Part shown: positions 55,542 to 64,000 of the stretch, in pieces
Layout of the letters: each line of letters begins with the position of its first letter
Numbering within the stretch: the stretch's first letter is position 1
DNA from: Algisphaera agarilytica
GTDB lineage: Bacteria; Planctomycetota; Phycisphaerae; Phycisphaerales; Phycisphaeraceae
Assembly: GCF_014207595.1 (NCBI RefSeq)
Contig: NZ_JACHGY010000001.1
Span: 3,876,212-3,940,211 of the forward strand
Length of the DNA stretch: 64,000 nt
Direction of reading: 5' to 3'
Made by a program: the position numbers and the translations under genes
The notes under the pieces: model-generated
What the model was told of the DNA's origin: nothing
Database searches by the model: none
The model's input: only the letters and a program-made list of their open reading frames with translations

Positions 55542-56834
55542 ATGAACGCGGAATGGGCGATAGCGGACGGCAATGCGGAGACGGTGGATCTGGCGGTGAC
55601 GAACGAAGCGGAAACGCAGCGACCGAAATCCACGGGCATCATCGAGACGTTGACACGTCGGTTTAACCTGCGGCCGACAGACGAAGGGGCGCACCCTTGG
55701 TTTCTGCTGAGCGGGTTGTTCATGGTCGTTGGCTGCGTGTTGCTGAACGCGGCGGCGCACCAGCGGCAGGACGAGATCGGCCCAGTGCTGCTGATCCTGG
55801 CGGTGGTGACGGTGTACGAGGTCGCGGTGCTGGGCATCGGCTGCCGGTTCGTCGGCAAGGGGCGACGCAGCGGCGAGCCGAGGACGGCCCGGGAAGGGCA
55901 CCAGTTGCTGGGCTTGCTCGTCGTGATGACCGCAGACCTGACGTTTGTCTTCAACGAGTTGTCGGTGGCGGACCTGGGGATCGGCACGACGCTGGCGGGG
56001 TTGGCTCTGGTTTGGGGGCTAACCAAGATCGGCATCGCGACGCGGGTCGCGGGCCTGCGGCTGGGCGGCACGGCGTGGGCGGTGGTCGTGGTGAGCCTGG
56101 GCCTAACGTTCGGCGCAGCGCTGGTTGCCCGCGCGGTCGGCGGGACGGGGCGGCTGCCCGAATGGTTCGGGCACGCGGTATGGTGGCCCGCGGCGGGGCT
56201 GCTAGCCGCGGGGCTGTGGGCGTTTAGCGATCCACGCGGCGCGGAGCGGGCGGCGGGTTTGCATTGGCTGCGCGGACTGATCCTGCTCGTGCCAATGACC
56301 TCGGCGTTGATGCACGTGTTGGCGTTGCACTGGATGTATCACTTCGAACTGGAGCCGGCCTATCTCTCGCCGGTGCTGCTGGGCCTGAGCGTGGTGATCA
56401 TGCTGCGGGTGGACCGCAGTGCGCCCAAGACGCGACGCCTGGCGGAGTTCTGCGGGTTGATCGGCGCGGTGACCGCGATGTCGAGCCGGGACGTGTGGCG
56501 GCTCGAGCTGGGCGGGTTGGACCCGATCGCGTTCACGCCGTTCCGGGTGTGGTTAGCGGCGGCGGTGGTGGGGTATGCGGTGGTGTGGTGGCGGCAGCGG
56601 ACGCTGGGTTTGCTGCTGGTTTGGCCGTTGCTCGGCGGGGCGGCGCTGATGGGACATAACCTCGGGATGATTCTCGACCGTGTCACGGGGATGTTCGAGC
56701 AGGTCTGGCGTGCGATGCGTTGGCTGGCCCCGAAGACGCTGTGGGCGTGGGGCACAATCGTGGTCGGCATGGCGTTTGTGATGCTGGGCATCGGCGCGTG
56801 GACGAGTTCTCGGCGCGGCGGGACGCAGCCTTGA
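55542..56834 (+). CDS. Polytopic membrane protein of unknown function
   Basis: From ATG 55542 the protein has 430 residues with a soluble start of about 50 residues and about ten membrane helices (including FLLSGLFMVVGCVLL and the long hydrophobic run from 110 to 430). I see no family motif. It stands alone between two family C repeats. A transporter or envelope role is possible but not supported by sequence. Confidence 0.65.
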   Translation: MNAEWAIADGNAETVDLAVTNEAETQRPKSTGIIETLTRRFNLRPTDEGAHPWFLLSGLFMVVGCVLLNAAAHQRQDEIGPVLLILAVVTVYEVAVLGIGCRFVGKGRRSGEPRTAREGHQLLGLLVVMTADLTFVFNELSVADLGIGTTLAGLALVWGLTKIGIATRVAGLRLGGTAWAVVVVSLGLTFGAALVARAVGGTGRLPEWFGHAVWWPAAGLLAAGLWAFSDPRGAERAAGLHWLRGLILLVPMTSALMHVLALHWMYHFELEPAYLSPVLLGLSVVIMLRVDRSAPKTRRLAEFCGLIGAVTAMSSRDVWRLELGGLDPIAFTPFRVWLAAAVVGYAVVWWRQRTLGLLLVWPLLGGAALMGHNLGMILDRVTGMFEQVWRAMRWLAPKTLWAWGTIVVGMAFVMLGIGAWTSSRRGGTQP

Positions 56835-56845
56835 ACTCGGGATCA

Positions 56846-56911
56846 GTAGGTCAGGTCTTCGACCTGACGCCTGCCCAAGCGAAACCACGTCAGGTCGAAG
56901 ACCTGACCTAC
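56846..56911. repeat. Perfect 23-bp inverted repeat (family C), copy 2
   Basis: GTAGGTCAGGTCTTCGACCT plus GAC (56846-56868) is exactly inverted at 56889-56911. The right arm supplies the stop codon (TAG) of the acyltransferase gene at 56908. Confidence 0.85.
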
Positions 56912-58035
56912 AGCACCTGCTTGGCCTTGGTCCGTCGCAGGAGCATCACGAGCAGGGCGGTGAGGAGCCAGATCACCGCGAGTTTGCCGAAGCGGTTGTG
57001 CATGACGATGCCGACGGGAAAGAGGACTTTCCAGGCGGCGGTTTCGTAGAGGGCGCCCAGGAGTTGGCCGAAGCGTGAGCCGACCCAGCCGTGCAGCAGG
57101 TAGATGCCCATGGTGAGGATGGCGATGCGCATCAACCAGGCGGGTGTCTTGCCGGTGACCTGTACCGCGAGGGCGACGGCGAGGAACGCGAAGGCCTGAC
57201 GCCACCACTGCCAGATCGCGTGGCCGTGGATGATCGGGTTGTCGAAACACTTCCAGACGTAGTACAGCCCGAACATCGCCAACGCCCCGGCGAGCAGCCA
57301 TTGGCGCGGCGCGGGGTTGCTTCGGCCCTCGGGGGTAACTGACAGGCTGAGCGTTCGGCCGAGCGCGATCCCCAGGAAGACCGACGCCGTGCCGAACAGC
57401 CACGACTTGCGGACCGTCCAGCCGTAGAGCGCGGCACGCTCGGCGTAGTCGTCGCTGCCCATGGTCATGCCGCCGTAGACCGTCGTGGCTTGGTCGTACA
57501 TCGCTCCGGTCAGCACGATGCAGCCGGTCGCCAGCGCGATCGAAACCGCGATGATTACGCCCGTCGGCACGCGACGCAGCGGAGCCAGCAAGCCCAGCAC
57601 CGCCAACTCCGCGACAAAGATGAACGGCAGGAACCAGAGGTGCATGCTCGTTCCGCCGAGGATCATCCACGGGTAAAACAACCCTTCAACCGATTTCTCC
57701 GGGTCCAGCCCCGCCCAGAACACGCGGTTGAGCCCGAAGAAGACCGTCCACACCACCCACGGCCAGAGCACCCGCGCCGCCCGCTTCCGCGCCGCCTCCG
57801 GCAACTCGCCCCAGCCCGGCAGCTCGGGCTTGCGCACCCCCAACGCCACCGCCACGATGATGAACACCGGCAGCCCCATGCCCCAGAGCAGGTAGTGTTT
57901 GGTCACGTGGATCGACACGATGTCCATCATCGCCACGATCCGCAGCGCATCGAGCAGCGGGTAGCGCGGCGAAGGCTTGGCCGAGGCGCTCGGCGCGCAG
58001 TCAGTTTGTGGTCCACGTCCCATCAGGCGGGCCAT
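56908..58035 (-). CDS. Acyltransferase 3 family membrane protein
   Basis: The 375-residue protein has the AT3 plan: about ten helices with RYPLLDALRIVAMMDIVSIHV near the N terminus (the region around the conserved Arg/His) and a C-terminal helix bundle. AT3 proteins move acyl groups onto sugars of surface polysaccharides. It could modify the glycan built by the O-antigen ligase and ugd genes in this window, though these lie far apart. Confidence 0.75.
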   Translation of the reverse strand: MARLMGRGPQTDCAPSASAKPSPRYPLLDALRIVAMMDIVSIHVTKHYLLWGMGLPVFIIVAVALGVRKPELPGWGELPEAARKRAARVLWPWVVWTVFFGLNRVFWAGLDPEKSVEGLFYPWMILGGTSMHLWFLPFIFVAELAVLGLLAPLRRVPTGVIIAVSIALATGCIVLTGAMYDQATTVYGGMTMGSDDYAERAALYGWTVRKSWLFGTASVFLGIALGRTLSLSVTPEGRSNPAPRQWLLAGALAMFGLYYVWKCFDNPIIHGHAIWQWWRQAFAFLAVALAVQVTGKTPAWLMRIAILTMGIYLLHGWVGSRFGQLLGALYETAAWKVLFPVGIVMHNRFGKLAVIWLLTALLVMLLRRTKAKQVL

Positions 58036-58137
58036 TGTGGCAAAACCTCACGCCTCGTGTGCCGCTTCGTGCATATATTTTCTTAGCTTCGATAAGAACC
58101 GCCTTGGGAGAACCGGAGCCCGCGAGGAGCAGCCACG

Positions 58138-58416
58138 ATGGACCCCTATCACGAACCCGAACGCCAACGATTCGTCTTGCCGCTGGAGCCCGAGCCCGCG
58201 ATCGTGGACTACTGCCCGGTCGGCGGGGGCGTGGTGTCGTTTGACCGGGTCTACGTGCCGCCGGCCCACCGCGGCACCGCGGCGTCGCGGACCATCCTGG
58301 CTTTTGCTTTTGACCATGCTCGGGAAGCGGGGTGGAAGATTCGACCGACGTGTCCCTACATCGCCGACCGTTATGTGCCTCGGCATCCGGAGCTGCAGGA
58401 CCTGATCGAGAAGTAA
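58138..58416 (+). CDS. Small GNAT-type N-acetyltransferase
   Basis: The 92-residue protein is a minimal GNAT of the YidJ/YjdJ type: VVSFDRVYVPPAHRGTAAS holds the acetyl-CoA loop (HRGTAAS), then ILAFAFDHAREAGWKIRPTCPYIA. The substrate is unknown. It is a single gene, transcribed divergently from the acyltransferase gene. Confidence 0.8.
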   Translation: MDPYHEPERQRFVLPLEPEPAIVDYCPVGGGVVSFDRVYVPPAHRGTAASRTILAFAFDHAREAGWKIRPTCPYIADRYVPRHPELQDLIEK

Positions 58417-58433
58417 GAACGTGTCCGGGAAGC

Positions 58434-58577
58434 CATGGCCTTGGTTCCCTCTCCCTTTGGGAGAGGGTTAGGGTGAGGGCGTTTGGGACTCTCGTATGCC
58501 TGCGTAAGCGCAGATCCCTCCGGACTCGCGTTCCCTCACCCCAGCCCTCTCCCGGAGGGAGAGGGAGTAAAGCCAGC
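58434..58577. repeat. Paired hairpin repeat (family B), copy at 58.5 kb
   Basis: The left unit (ccctctccctttgggagagg then gttagggtgagggc) and the right unit (ccctcaccccagccctctcc then cggagggagaggg) face each other, as in the copy at 9067. It fills most of the space between the GNAT gene and the ugd terminator. Confidence 0.8.
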
Positions 58578-58615
58578 CTTCACTTGTTCATGTGAGAAGG
58601 TATGGGCATAACGAC

Positions 58616-58644
58616 AACCGCCGAGCGGGTGACGCTCGGCGGTT
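58616..58644 (-). terminator. Hairpin terminator of ugd
   Basis: A perfect 12-bp stem AACCGCCGAGCG with a 5-base loop lies 30 bases after the ugd stop; the minus strand continues GTCGTTAT, a weak T tract. Confidence 0.7.
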
Positions 58645-58673
58645 GCGGTTTGATTCGATGGTTGCGGCGAAGC

Positions 58674-60053
58674 TTACTTCGCGACGTTGGCCTCTTCGGC
58701 GTTGACCGGGGTGCGGCCGACGCTGAAGTAGGTGAAGCCTTCGTCCTGCAGCAGTTGCGGGTTGTAGAGGTTCCGGCCGTCGAACACGATCGGCGAACCC
58801 ATCAGCGAACGCATCTTGCCGAAATCGGGCTGCTTAAACTCGGGCCAATCGGTGCAGATGACCAGCGCGTCGGCGCTGCCGAGGGTGGCGTAGAGGTCGT
58901 CGTGGTAGCCGATGGAGTCGCCCAGCACGATCTGGGTGGTCTCGTGGGCCACGGGGTCGTGGGCTTCCACGGTGGCGCCGGCGTCGACCAGCTTATTGGC
59001 GATGGTCAGGGCGGGGGCTTCGCGGACGTCGTCGGTGCCGGGCTTGAAGGCCAGGCCCCACATCGCGATCTTCTTGCCCGACAGGTTTTCTTCGCCGCCG
59101 AAGAACTCGACGATCTTGTCGTAGAAGTTCAGGCGTTGCTGCTGGTTCACGTCGTGGACGGCTTTGAGGAGGGGGGTCGGGGTTTCCGACTCGATGCCCA
59201 TGCTGACGCAGGCGAGCGTGTCCTTGGGGAAGCACGATCCGCCGTAGCCCAGGCCGGGGTAGAGGAACTTGTTGCCGATGCGGGCGTCGCTGGTCATGCC
59301 GCGCCAGACCTCGTCGACGTTGGAGCCGTAGGCTTCGCAGAGGTTGGCGATCTCGTTGATGAACGAGATCTTGGTGGCGAGCATCGCGTTGGCGGCGTAC
59401 TTGACCATCTCGGCCGAGGGCACGTCCATCACGAAGATGGGGTGGCCGTTGCGGACAAACGGCTCGTAGAGCTTACGCATCCGGCCGCCGGTGCCTTCGT
59501 CGTTGACGCCGACCACTACCCGGTCGGGCTTGTTGAAGTCGTTGATCGCGGCGCCTTCTTTGAGGAACTCGGGGTTCGAGGCCATGTAGAAGGGCTTGTT
59601 CGTTTCCGCGGCGATGGCCTGGCGGACCTTCTCGTTGGTGCCGACGGGCACGGTCGACTTAACCACGATGATCTTGCCGCGGCGTTCTTCGAGCTCGCCG
59701 CCGGTTGCGCCGGGGGCGTTCTCGATGGCCTTGCCGATGTCGCTGGCGGCGGCCAGGACGTACTTCAGGTCGGCGTGGCCCATCTCGTCCGAAGGCGTGC
59801 CCACGCAGATGAAGATCATCTCGGCGTTGGTGTAGGCCTGGGTCTTGTCAGTCGTGAAGTGCAGACGGCCGGCCTTGTGGTTGCGGTCGATCAGCTCGTC
59901 GAGGCCGGGCTCGTAGATCGGGCTGATGCCGTTGTTGAGCTTCTCGATCTTCGCGGGATCAACGTCGAGGCAGGTCACCTCGTTGCCGATGTTCGAGAAG
60001 CAGGTGCCGGTCACGAGTCCGACATAGCCGGTGCCAACCATGGTGATACGCAT
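58674..60053 (-). CDS. ugd: UDP-glucose 6-dehydrogenase
   Basis: The 459-residue enzyme has MRITMVGTGYVGLVTGTCF (NAD site), ICVGTPSDEMGHADL, and the catalytic Cys region YGGSCFPKDTLA near residue 271. It oxidises UDP-glucose to UDP-glucuronate for acidic surface glycans. The gene is single, with a terminator and an upstream gap of about 490 bases. Confidence 0.95.
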   Translation of the reverse strand: MRITMVGTGYVGLVTGTCFSNIGNEVTCLDVDPAKIEKLNNGISPIYEPGLDELIDRNHKAGRLHFTTDKTQAYTNAEMIFICVGTPSDEMGHADLKYVLAAASDIGKAIENAPGATGGELEERRGKIIVVKSTVPVGTNEKVRQAIAAETNKPFYMASNPEFLKEGAAINDFNKPDRVVVGVNDEGTGGRMRKLYEPFVRNGHPIFVMDVPSAEMVKYAANAMLATKISFINEIANLCEAYGSNVDEVWRGMTSDARIGNKFLYPGLGYGGSCFPKDTLACVSMGIESETPTPLLKAVHDVNQQQRLNFYDKIVEFFGGEENLSGKKIAMWGLAFKPGTDDVREAPALTIANKLVDAGATVEAHDPVAHETTQIVLGDSIGYHDDLYATLGSADALVICTDWPEFKQPDFGKMRSLMGSPIVFDGRNLYNPQLLQDEGFTYFSVGRTPVNAEEANVAK

Positions 60054-60541
60054 GGAAACTGTCCTTCTTGCTGCCGACCGTCGGGTCGAGCGATGAAAAA
60101 TGTCGGTCCCTGATCTGTGGGCCGATTAGTGAGACCCCGCTGCGATCCGTTCGCCGAGCGAGAGTCCCACCCTATTTGTCGGCCGAATGCCTCAGCCGCT
60201 TCACGGAGCGGGTCTTATCGGCCAGCAGACCCGAAATCCGCGGCGTTGCACCACGGGCCTCGGCACCGCAGTGCCACCCACTCCAACCGGCCGTACCCAC
60301 GGCCAGCCTACCCATTGAAACACGCAATCCCCGGCCGAGCAACACAACCTGCCCCGCAATCTTTCGCCACCCCGCGCAAAGGCCGGTCTGTGCCGAAAAC
60401 CCATTATCCGGACCTCCGATTCGCCACTAAGCGTTGTCCCTAGCCCCGCCGATTCGCAACGCCCCGCAACCCGACTATCATGTCCCATCTGACCCGATAA
60501 ACCGGGACGCTCCATCCCCTTACACGAGATTTACCCCGACC
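60054..60541. other. Gene-free region between ugd and the reductase gene
   Basis: No protein or RNA gene is recognised in these 488 bases. Open frames here have no family motif and poor codon pattern. It must hold the promoters of the two divergent genes; no clear operator is seen. Confidence 0.5.
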
Positions 60542-62560
60542 ATGGCCGACAAGCCCGCCAAGAAGCCCCGCCCCGTCAAACTCCCCGAGCCCCTCCTCCA
60601 GACCCCCGAGGACCAGCTCTCCCACGACGAGCACTTCAAGATCAACTCCAAAGGCGTCGTCGGCCCCCTCCCCGAACGCTACCGCGACCACGACACCCTC
60701 GACCTCGAAAAAGAGTCCGAGTTCCTCTCCAAGTCCCACGGCCTCTACCTCGAGTACAACCGCGCCAAGACCGGCCGCGAAAAGGACTGGATGTACATGG
60801 TCCGCGTCACCGTCCCCGGCGGCGGCGCGTTCAACGCCGACCAGTGGGCCATCCTCGACAAGGTCGCCGACGACTACTGCCACCACAACCCCTACGGCGG
60901 CAACTCCCTCCGTCTCACCACCCGGCAGAACATCCAGTACCACTGGCTCCGCAAGCCCGAGGTCATGTCGCTCGTCCAGGACGTCGCCAAGACCGGCTTC
61001 TACACCCTCAACGGCTGCGGAGACAACGTCCGCAACGTCATGGGCTGCCCGCTCTCCAAGTTCACCACCCTCGAAGGCGCTTCCGCCTTCGACCTCGCCC
61101 ACCAATACGGCACCTACTTCCGCCTCCCCGCCGCGCCGCACATCCAGGTCTTCGCCGTCGACCCCAACGACATCGACGACACCGGCGTGGGGTACGACTA
61201 CGGCAAGCAGCTACTCAACCGCAAGTTCAAGATCGCCTTCAGTACCGCCCACCGCGACCCCGACACCGGCGCGATCACCTACGACAACTGCACCGAGATC
61301 CGCACCAACGAGATCGGCGTCGCCCCCCTCGTCGAAGGCACCGGCTCCGACGCCAAGGTCGTCGGCTACCAGGTCTACGTCGGCGGCGGCCAGGGCGAAA
61401 AGAAAGGCAAGCCCACCTTCGCCGCCCACGGCAAACCTCTGGGCATCTTCACCCCCGAAGAACTCATGCCCGGCCTCAAGGCCATCGTCGACGTTCACAA
61501 AGAATGGGGCGACCGCAAAAACCGCGTCTGGGCCCGCATGAAGTACGTCGTCTGGAAGCAGGGCATCGCGTGGTACCGCGACCAGGTCAAAGCCCTGGGC
61601 GCCTCCTTCGACCTGCCTAACGAAGACCACCACCCCGGCGAACGCAACCTCCACACCGGCTGGTCCAAGCAGGAGTCCAACGGCAAGTGGGCCTACGGCG
61701 CTTACATCGAATGCGGCCGCCTCACCGACGGCGTCTACATCGACCCCGCCAAGACCGCCGCCGAACGCGGCAAAGAAGCCCCCACGGGGCGTGCGGACTT
61801 CAGTCCGCATGAAGCCCCGCGCCTCCGCGCCATGGTCCACGCCGCCCTCCAATCCTTCCCCGGCACCGAGGTCATGGTCACCCCCAACCAGGACCTGCTC
61901 TTTACCAACATCGACGAAGCCGCCAAGGAAGACTTCACCGCCAAGCTCGCCGAGTTCGGCCACGGCACCCGCCGCGGCAAAACCTACTCCACGCTCCGCG
62001 TCCTCTCGGGCGCCTGTGTCGGGCTGCCCACCTGCCGCCTGTCCTACACCGACTCCGAGCAGTTCGAGCCCGAGCTCCTCGACGAGCTCGAAGACCGCGG
62101 CTACGGCGACATGGCCGAGTCCATCGGCATCACCGGCTGCGAACGCCAATGCTTCCGACCCGCCACCAAGACCCTCGGCTGGATCGGCTCCGGCGGCGAC
62201 AACTACGCCCTCAAGCTCGGCGGCTCCGAAGACGGCTCCACCCAGGGCCACTGGCTCACCGACGGCCAACTCCAGTTCCTCTCCGCCGTCCCCCGCGAAC
62301 GCGTCGCCGACGTCTGTGCCACCCTCTTCGACTGGTACAAAACCGACCATCTCGCCGAAGGCGTGCGGGCTTCAGCCCGCATGGACGACGACACCAAGTC
62401 CCCCGAAAAAATGGGCCCGTTCATCCACCGCATGGGCTACGCCGCCGTCCTCGAAAAACTCAAAGCCGACGAGCGCACCGCCGACCTCCTCGAGAAACGC
62501 AACCCCGCGATGGTCTTCGACCCCTACATCGAGAAGAACCTCGTCGAGACGACTTCCTAA
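60542..62560 (+). CDS. Siroheme/4Fe-4S nitrite or sulfite reductase
   Basis: The 672-residue protein has the ferredoxin-type nitrite/sulfite reductase plan: two ferrodoxin-like half domains, with LRLTTRQNIQYHWL near residue 125, and the cluster site CVGLPTC (C-x5-C, near 496) with GCERQC (C-x3-C, near 532). It reduces nitrite to ammonia or sulfite to sulfide with ferredoxin; the choice between the two cannot be made here. Two 24-bp palindromic insertions lie in frame (about codons 416-423 and 607-614). A decayed copy of its 3' end lies at 63700. The ATG at 60542 gives a normal basic N terminus. Confidence 0.9.
   Translation: MADKPAKKPRPVKLPEPLLQTPEDQLSHDEHFKINSKGVVGPLPERYRDHDTLDLEKESEFLSKSHGLYLEYNRAKTGREKDWMYMVRVTVPGGGAFNADQWAILDKVADDYCHHNPYGGNSLRLTTRQNIQYHWLRKPEVMSLVQDVAKTGFYTLNGCGDNVRNVMGCPLSKFTTLEGASAFDLAHQYGTYFRLPAAPHIQVFAVDPNDIDDTGVGYDYGKQLLNRKFKIAFSTAHRDPDTGAITYDNCTEIRTNEIGVAPLVEGTGSDAKVVGYQVYVGGGQGEKKGKPTFAAHGKPLGIFTPEELMPGLKAIVDVHKEWGDRKNRVWARMKYVVWKQGIAWYRDQVKALGASFDLPNEDHHPGERNLHTGWSKQESNGKWAYGAYIECGRLTDGVYIDPAKTAAERGKEAPTGRADFSPHEAPRLRAMVHAALQSFPGTEVMVTPNQDLLFTNIDEAAKEDFTAKLAEFGHGTRRGKTYSTLRVLSGACVGLPTCRLSYTDSEQFEPELLDELEDRGYGDMAESIGITGCERQCFRPATKTLGWIGSGGDNYALKLGGSEDGSTQGHWLTDGQLQFLSAVPRERVADVCATLFDWYKTDHLAEGVRASARMDDDTKSPEKMGPFIHRMGYAAVLEKLKADERTADLLEKRNPAMVFDPYIEKNLVETTS
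61786..61818. repeat. Palindromic insert in the reductase gene, copy 1
   Basis: TGCGGACT-TC-AGTCCGCA (61792-61809) lies in a 24-bp unit (61788-61811), with outer GGGGC/GCCCC arms. It is read as RADFSPH in frame 2 relative to the unit. Confidence 0.8.
62360..62383. repeat. Palindromic insert in the reductase gene, copy 2
   Basis: TGCGGGCT-TC-AGCCCGCA (62364-62381) lies in the same 24-bp unit, differing from copy 1 at two paired positions that keep the stem. It is read as codons GVRASARM. The downstream paralogue lacks these eight codons. Confidence 0.8.
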
Positions 62561-62584
62561 CCCGCTGACGAAAAGGCCGGCCGT

Positions 62585-62627
62585 CACCCCCTCTCCCCCC
62601 GGGAGAGGGACGGGGTGAGGGCACACG
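62585..62627. repeat. Single hairpin unit (family B) after the reductase gene
   Basis: ccctctccccccgggagagg followed by gacggggtgagggc is one half of the paired family B element, 24 bases after the reductase stop. Confidence 0.7.
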
Positions 62628-62732
62628 AGTCCCGCAAGACCACCACCCCAAGCACAGGAATCTTTCTGTGCCTATCATGTGGTGCGTCTTGATTTAAGTA
62701 CTTCAGCATCACCTCTCCAGGAAAAAGTCGCC

Positions 62733-63587
62733 ATGCCTGCCCCGAACATCTGTGCTCGTTTCTCCGCAGTCGCCATCGCCCTCATCCTCGCGGCGTTCAC
62801 TTCCACCGCCGTCGCCCTCCCCCCAGCCCCCGAAGGCTACAAGTGGGAAAAACAAGAAGCCTTCTCCGACGAGTTCAACGGCGACGAGCTCGACAAATTC
62901 AAGTGGCGCACCTACCACCCGTTCTGGCACACCGGCCGAGCCCCCGGCCGATTCACCGCCGACACCATCTCCGTCAAAGACGGCAAGCTCCAGATCAAAA
63001 ACCGCATGCTCGACCAGCCCCAGGACGGCTACACCATCGCCTGCGGCTCGGTCACCTCCATCAGCGAAGACGCCCACTACGGCTACTACGAGGTCAGCAT
63101 GAAGGCCTCCTCGGTCAACCTCTCCTCCACCTTCTGGTTCACCAACCGCCCCCACTACGGCGTCCACCACGAGATCGACGTCATCGAGGCCGTCGGCGGC
63201 GACCCGAAATTCGAAATCATGCGCCTCGGCATGAAGTCCAACACCCACACCTTCACCGACAAGGGCCAGCAGTTCTCCCAAGGCGGCAGCACCAAGCTGA
63301 ACGTCCCCGCCGACGAAGCGTTCCAGCGCTACGGCATGTGGTGGAAAGACGCCAACACCATCGACATGTACTACGAAGGCGAATACGCCTTCACCATCCA
63401 CCCCAAGACCGACGTCTCCGACACCCCCTTCGACCGCCCGATGTTCATGTGCCTCGTCACCGAAACCTACGACTGGCAACCCCCGCCCACCGCCGAAGAC
63501 CTCGCCGACGACACCCGCAACACCACCTACTACGACTGGGTCCGGGCCTATCGCCTCGTGCCGATTAAAGAGCACGCTGCCGAGTAA
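62733..63587 (+). CDS. Secreted GH16 glycoside hydrolase
   Basis: From ATG 62733 the protein has 284 residues: a signal peptide (about 1-29) followed by a GH16 jelly-roll domain. FSDEFNGDELDKFKW and the catalytic motif HEIDVIEAVGG (ExDxxE, both Glu kept) are plain. The N-terminal pattern fits agarase/porphyranase-like or laminarinase-like members. It should cut marine algal polysaccharides outside the cell. It is a single gene with GGAAAAAG upstream. Confidence 0.85.
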   Translation: MPAPNICARFSAVAIALILAAFTSTAVALPPAPEGYKWEKQEAFSDEFNGDELDKFKWRTYHPFWHTGRAPGRFTADTISVKDGKLQIKNRMLDQPQDGYTIACGSVTSISEDAHYGYYEVSMKASSVNLSSTFWFTNRPHYGVHHEIDVIEAVGGDPKFEIMRLGMKSNTHTFTDKGQQFSQGGSTKLNVPADEAFQRYGMWWKDANTIDMYYEGEYAFTIHPKTDVSDTPFDRPMFMCLVTETYDWQPPPTAEDLADDTRNTTYYDWVRAYRLVPIKEHAAE

Positions 63588-63699
63588 CGGCATCTCACCA
63601 TCTGCTTTCGGCCCGCCCCAGGCAGAGGCCGCTTTAAACGGACCCTGTTATCATGCAACAGATGATTTTCGGATACTCATTTCCTCAATCATGCTTTAC

Positions 63700-63935
63700 C
63701 TTTATCCGCAATACACCGCCAACTTCTGCGCCAACCTGTTCGAGAGATACAAAGCCAAATGGTTGGAAGCAGAAGCTGCTAAACTAGAAATCGAACCCAT
63801 GGACCTCTTTTTACCTGCATGGACTACGCCGCCGTGCTGGAGAAACTCAAAGCCGACGAACGCACCAGCGACCTCTTCGAGAAGCGTAATTCGAAGAAGC
63901 TGTTCGACCCGTATGCTGAGCAAACATTTTTCTGA
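63700..63935 (+). pseudogene. Decayed copy of the reductase C terminus
   Basis: From 63819 the sequence reads MDYAAVLEKLKADERTSDLF then EKRNSKKLFDPYAEQ, closely matching the C terminus of the reductase (MGYAAVLEKLKADERTADLL, EKRNPAMVFDPY). Upstream in another frame ANFCANLFERYKAKWLEAEA matches the reductase region ADVCATLFDWYK; a one-base deletion before 63819 separates the two frames. Similarity fades before about 63700. It is a remnant of a second reductase gene or of a partial duplication. Confidence 0.8.
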
Positions 63936-64000
63936 TAGTTACCTTTGGCTGTCGTAAAGGCAAAAAATGCTTCAGAGATTAATTGTAGAGAACTTCAGAT

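Noticed and set aside
60201-60515. Minus-strand 104-codon frame upstream of the reductase gene
   Set aside because: No motif, no ribosome site and a codon pattern unlike nearby genes.
63691-63957. A complete 88-residue gene at the right end
   Set aside because: Its second half is out of frame relative to the matching reductase remnant, so it is best seen as a frameshifted pseudogene.

Overview
The window looks like chromosomal DNA from a planctomycete, probably of the Phycisphaerae type. This is inferred from high GC content, four separate PEP-CTERM proteins, one PEP-CTERM protein that also carries a planctomycete-style dockerin ([14 protein letters not shown]), a GlnRS beside a GluRS, and many extended intergenic hairpin repeats. 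Most genes are ordinary housekeeping or envelope genes in short operons.

Layout. 1-4.4 kb: a cbb3 oxidase operon on the minus strand (Rrf2 regulator, fused ccoNO, ccoQ, single-heme ccoP, start of ccoG). 4.7-7.3 kb: surE-mgtE-moaB. 7.4-26 kb: SDR, M50 protease, lysA, MFS transporter, smpB, folE2, cobalamin adenosyltransferase, polysaccharide deacetylase, RluD-type synthase, tRNA-His, mlaE-like permease, TerC, O-antigen ligase, ispE, TetR, pcm and a PEP-CTERM protein. 26.2-38.1 kb: a comM (yifB) gene cut in two by a 10.4-kb mobile element. 38.4-63.6 kb: a metalloprotease with dockerin and PEP-CTERM, tRNA-Asp, an RhlE-type helicase, an OmpA lipoprotein, an amidohydrolase, a PA0069-type radical SAM protein, glnS, gltX, two PfkB kinases, membrane and acyltransferase genes, ugd, a siroheme nitrite/sulfite reductase and a GH16 glycanase. 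The window ends in a decayed second copy of the reductase 3' end.

The main item is the element at 27094-37485. It has a large serine integrase beside its right end, a reconstructable palindromic attP with a CATG core, two more serine recombinase genes, a cytosine methyltransferase facing an HNH endonuclease (a type II restriction-modification pair), a basic histone-H1-like protein, a secreted SNase, and a TerS-like/TerL pair. No capsid, portal or tail gene is present, so it may be a phage satellite or another packaged element that borrows particles. A region of interlocking perfect 11-bp arms lies just upstream of the integrase and could control it.

A second theme is palindromes. At least five intergenic hairpin families occur, and a 24-bp palindrome sits in frame twice inside the reductase gene, read in two different frames; the decayed paralogue is shorter by exactly eight codons at the second site.
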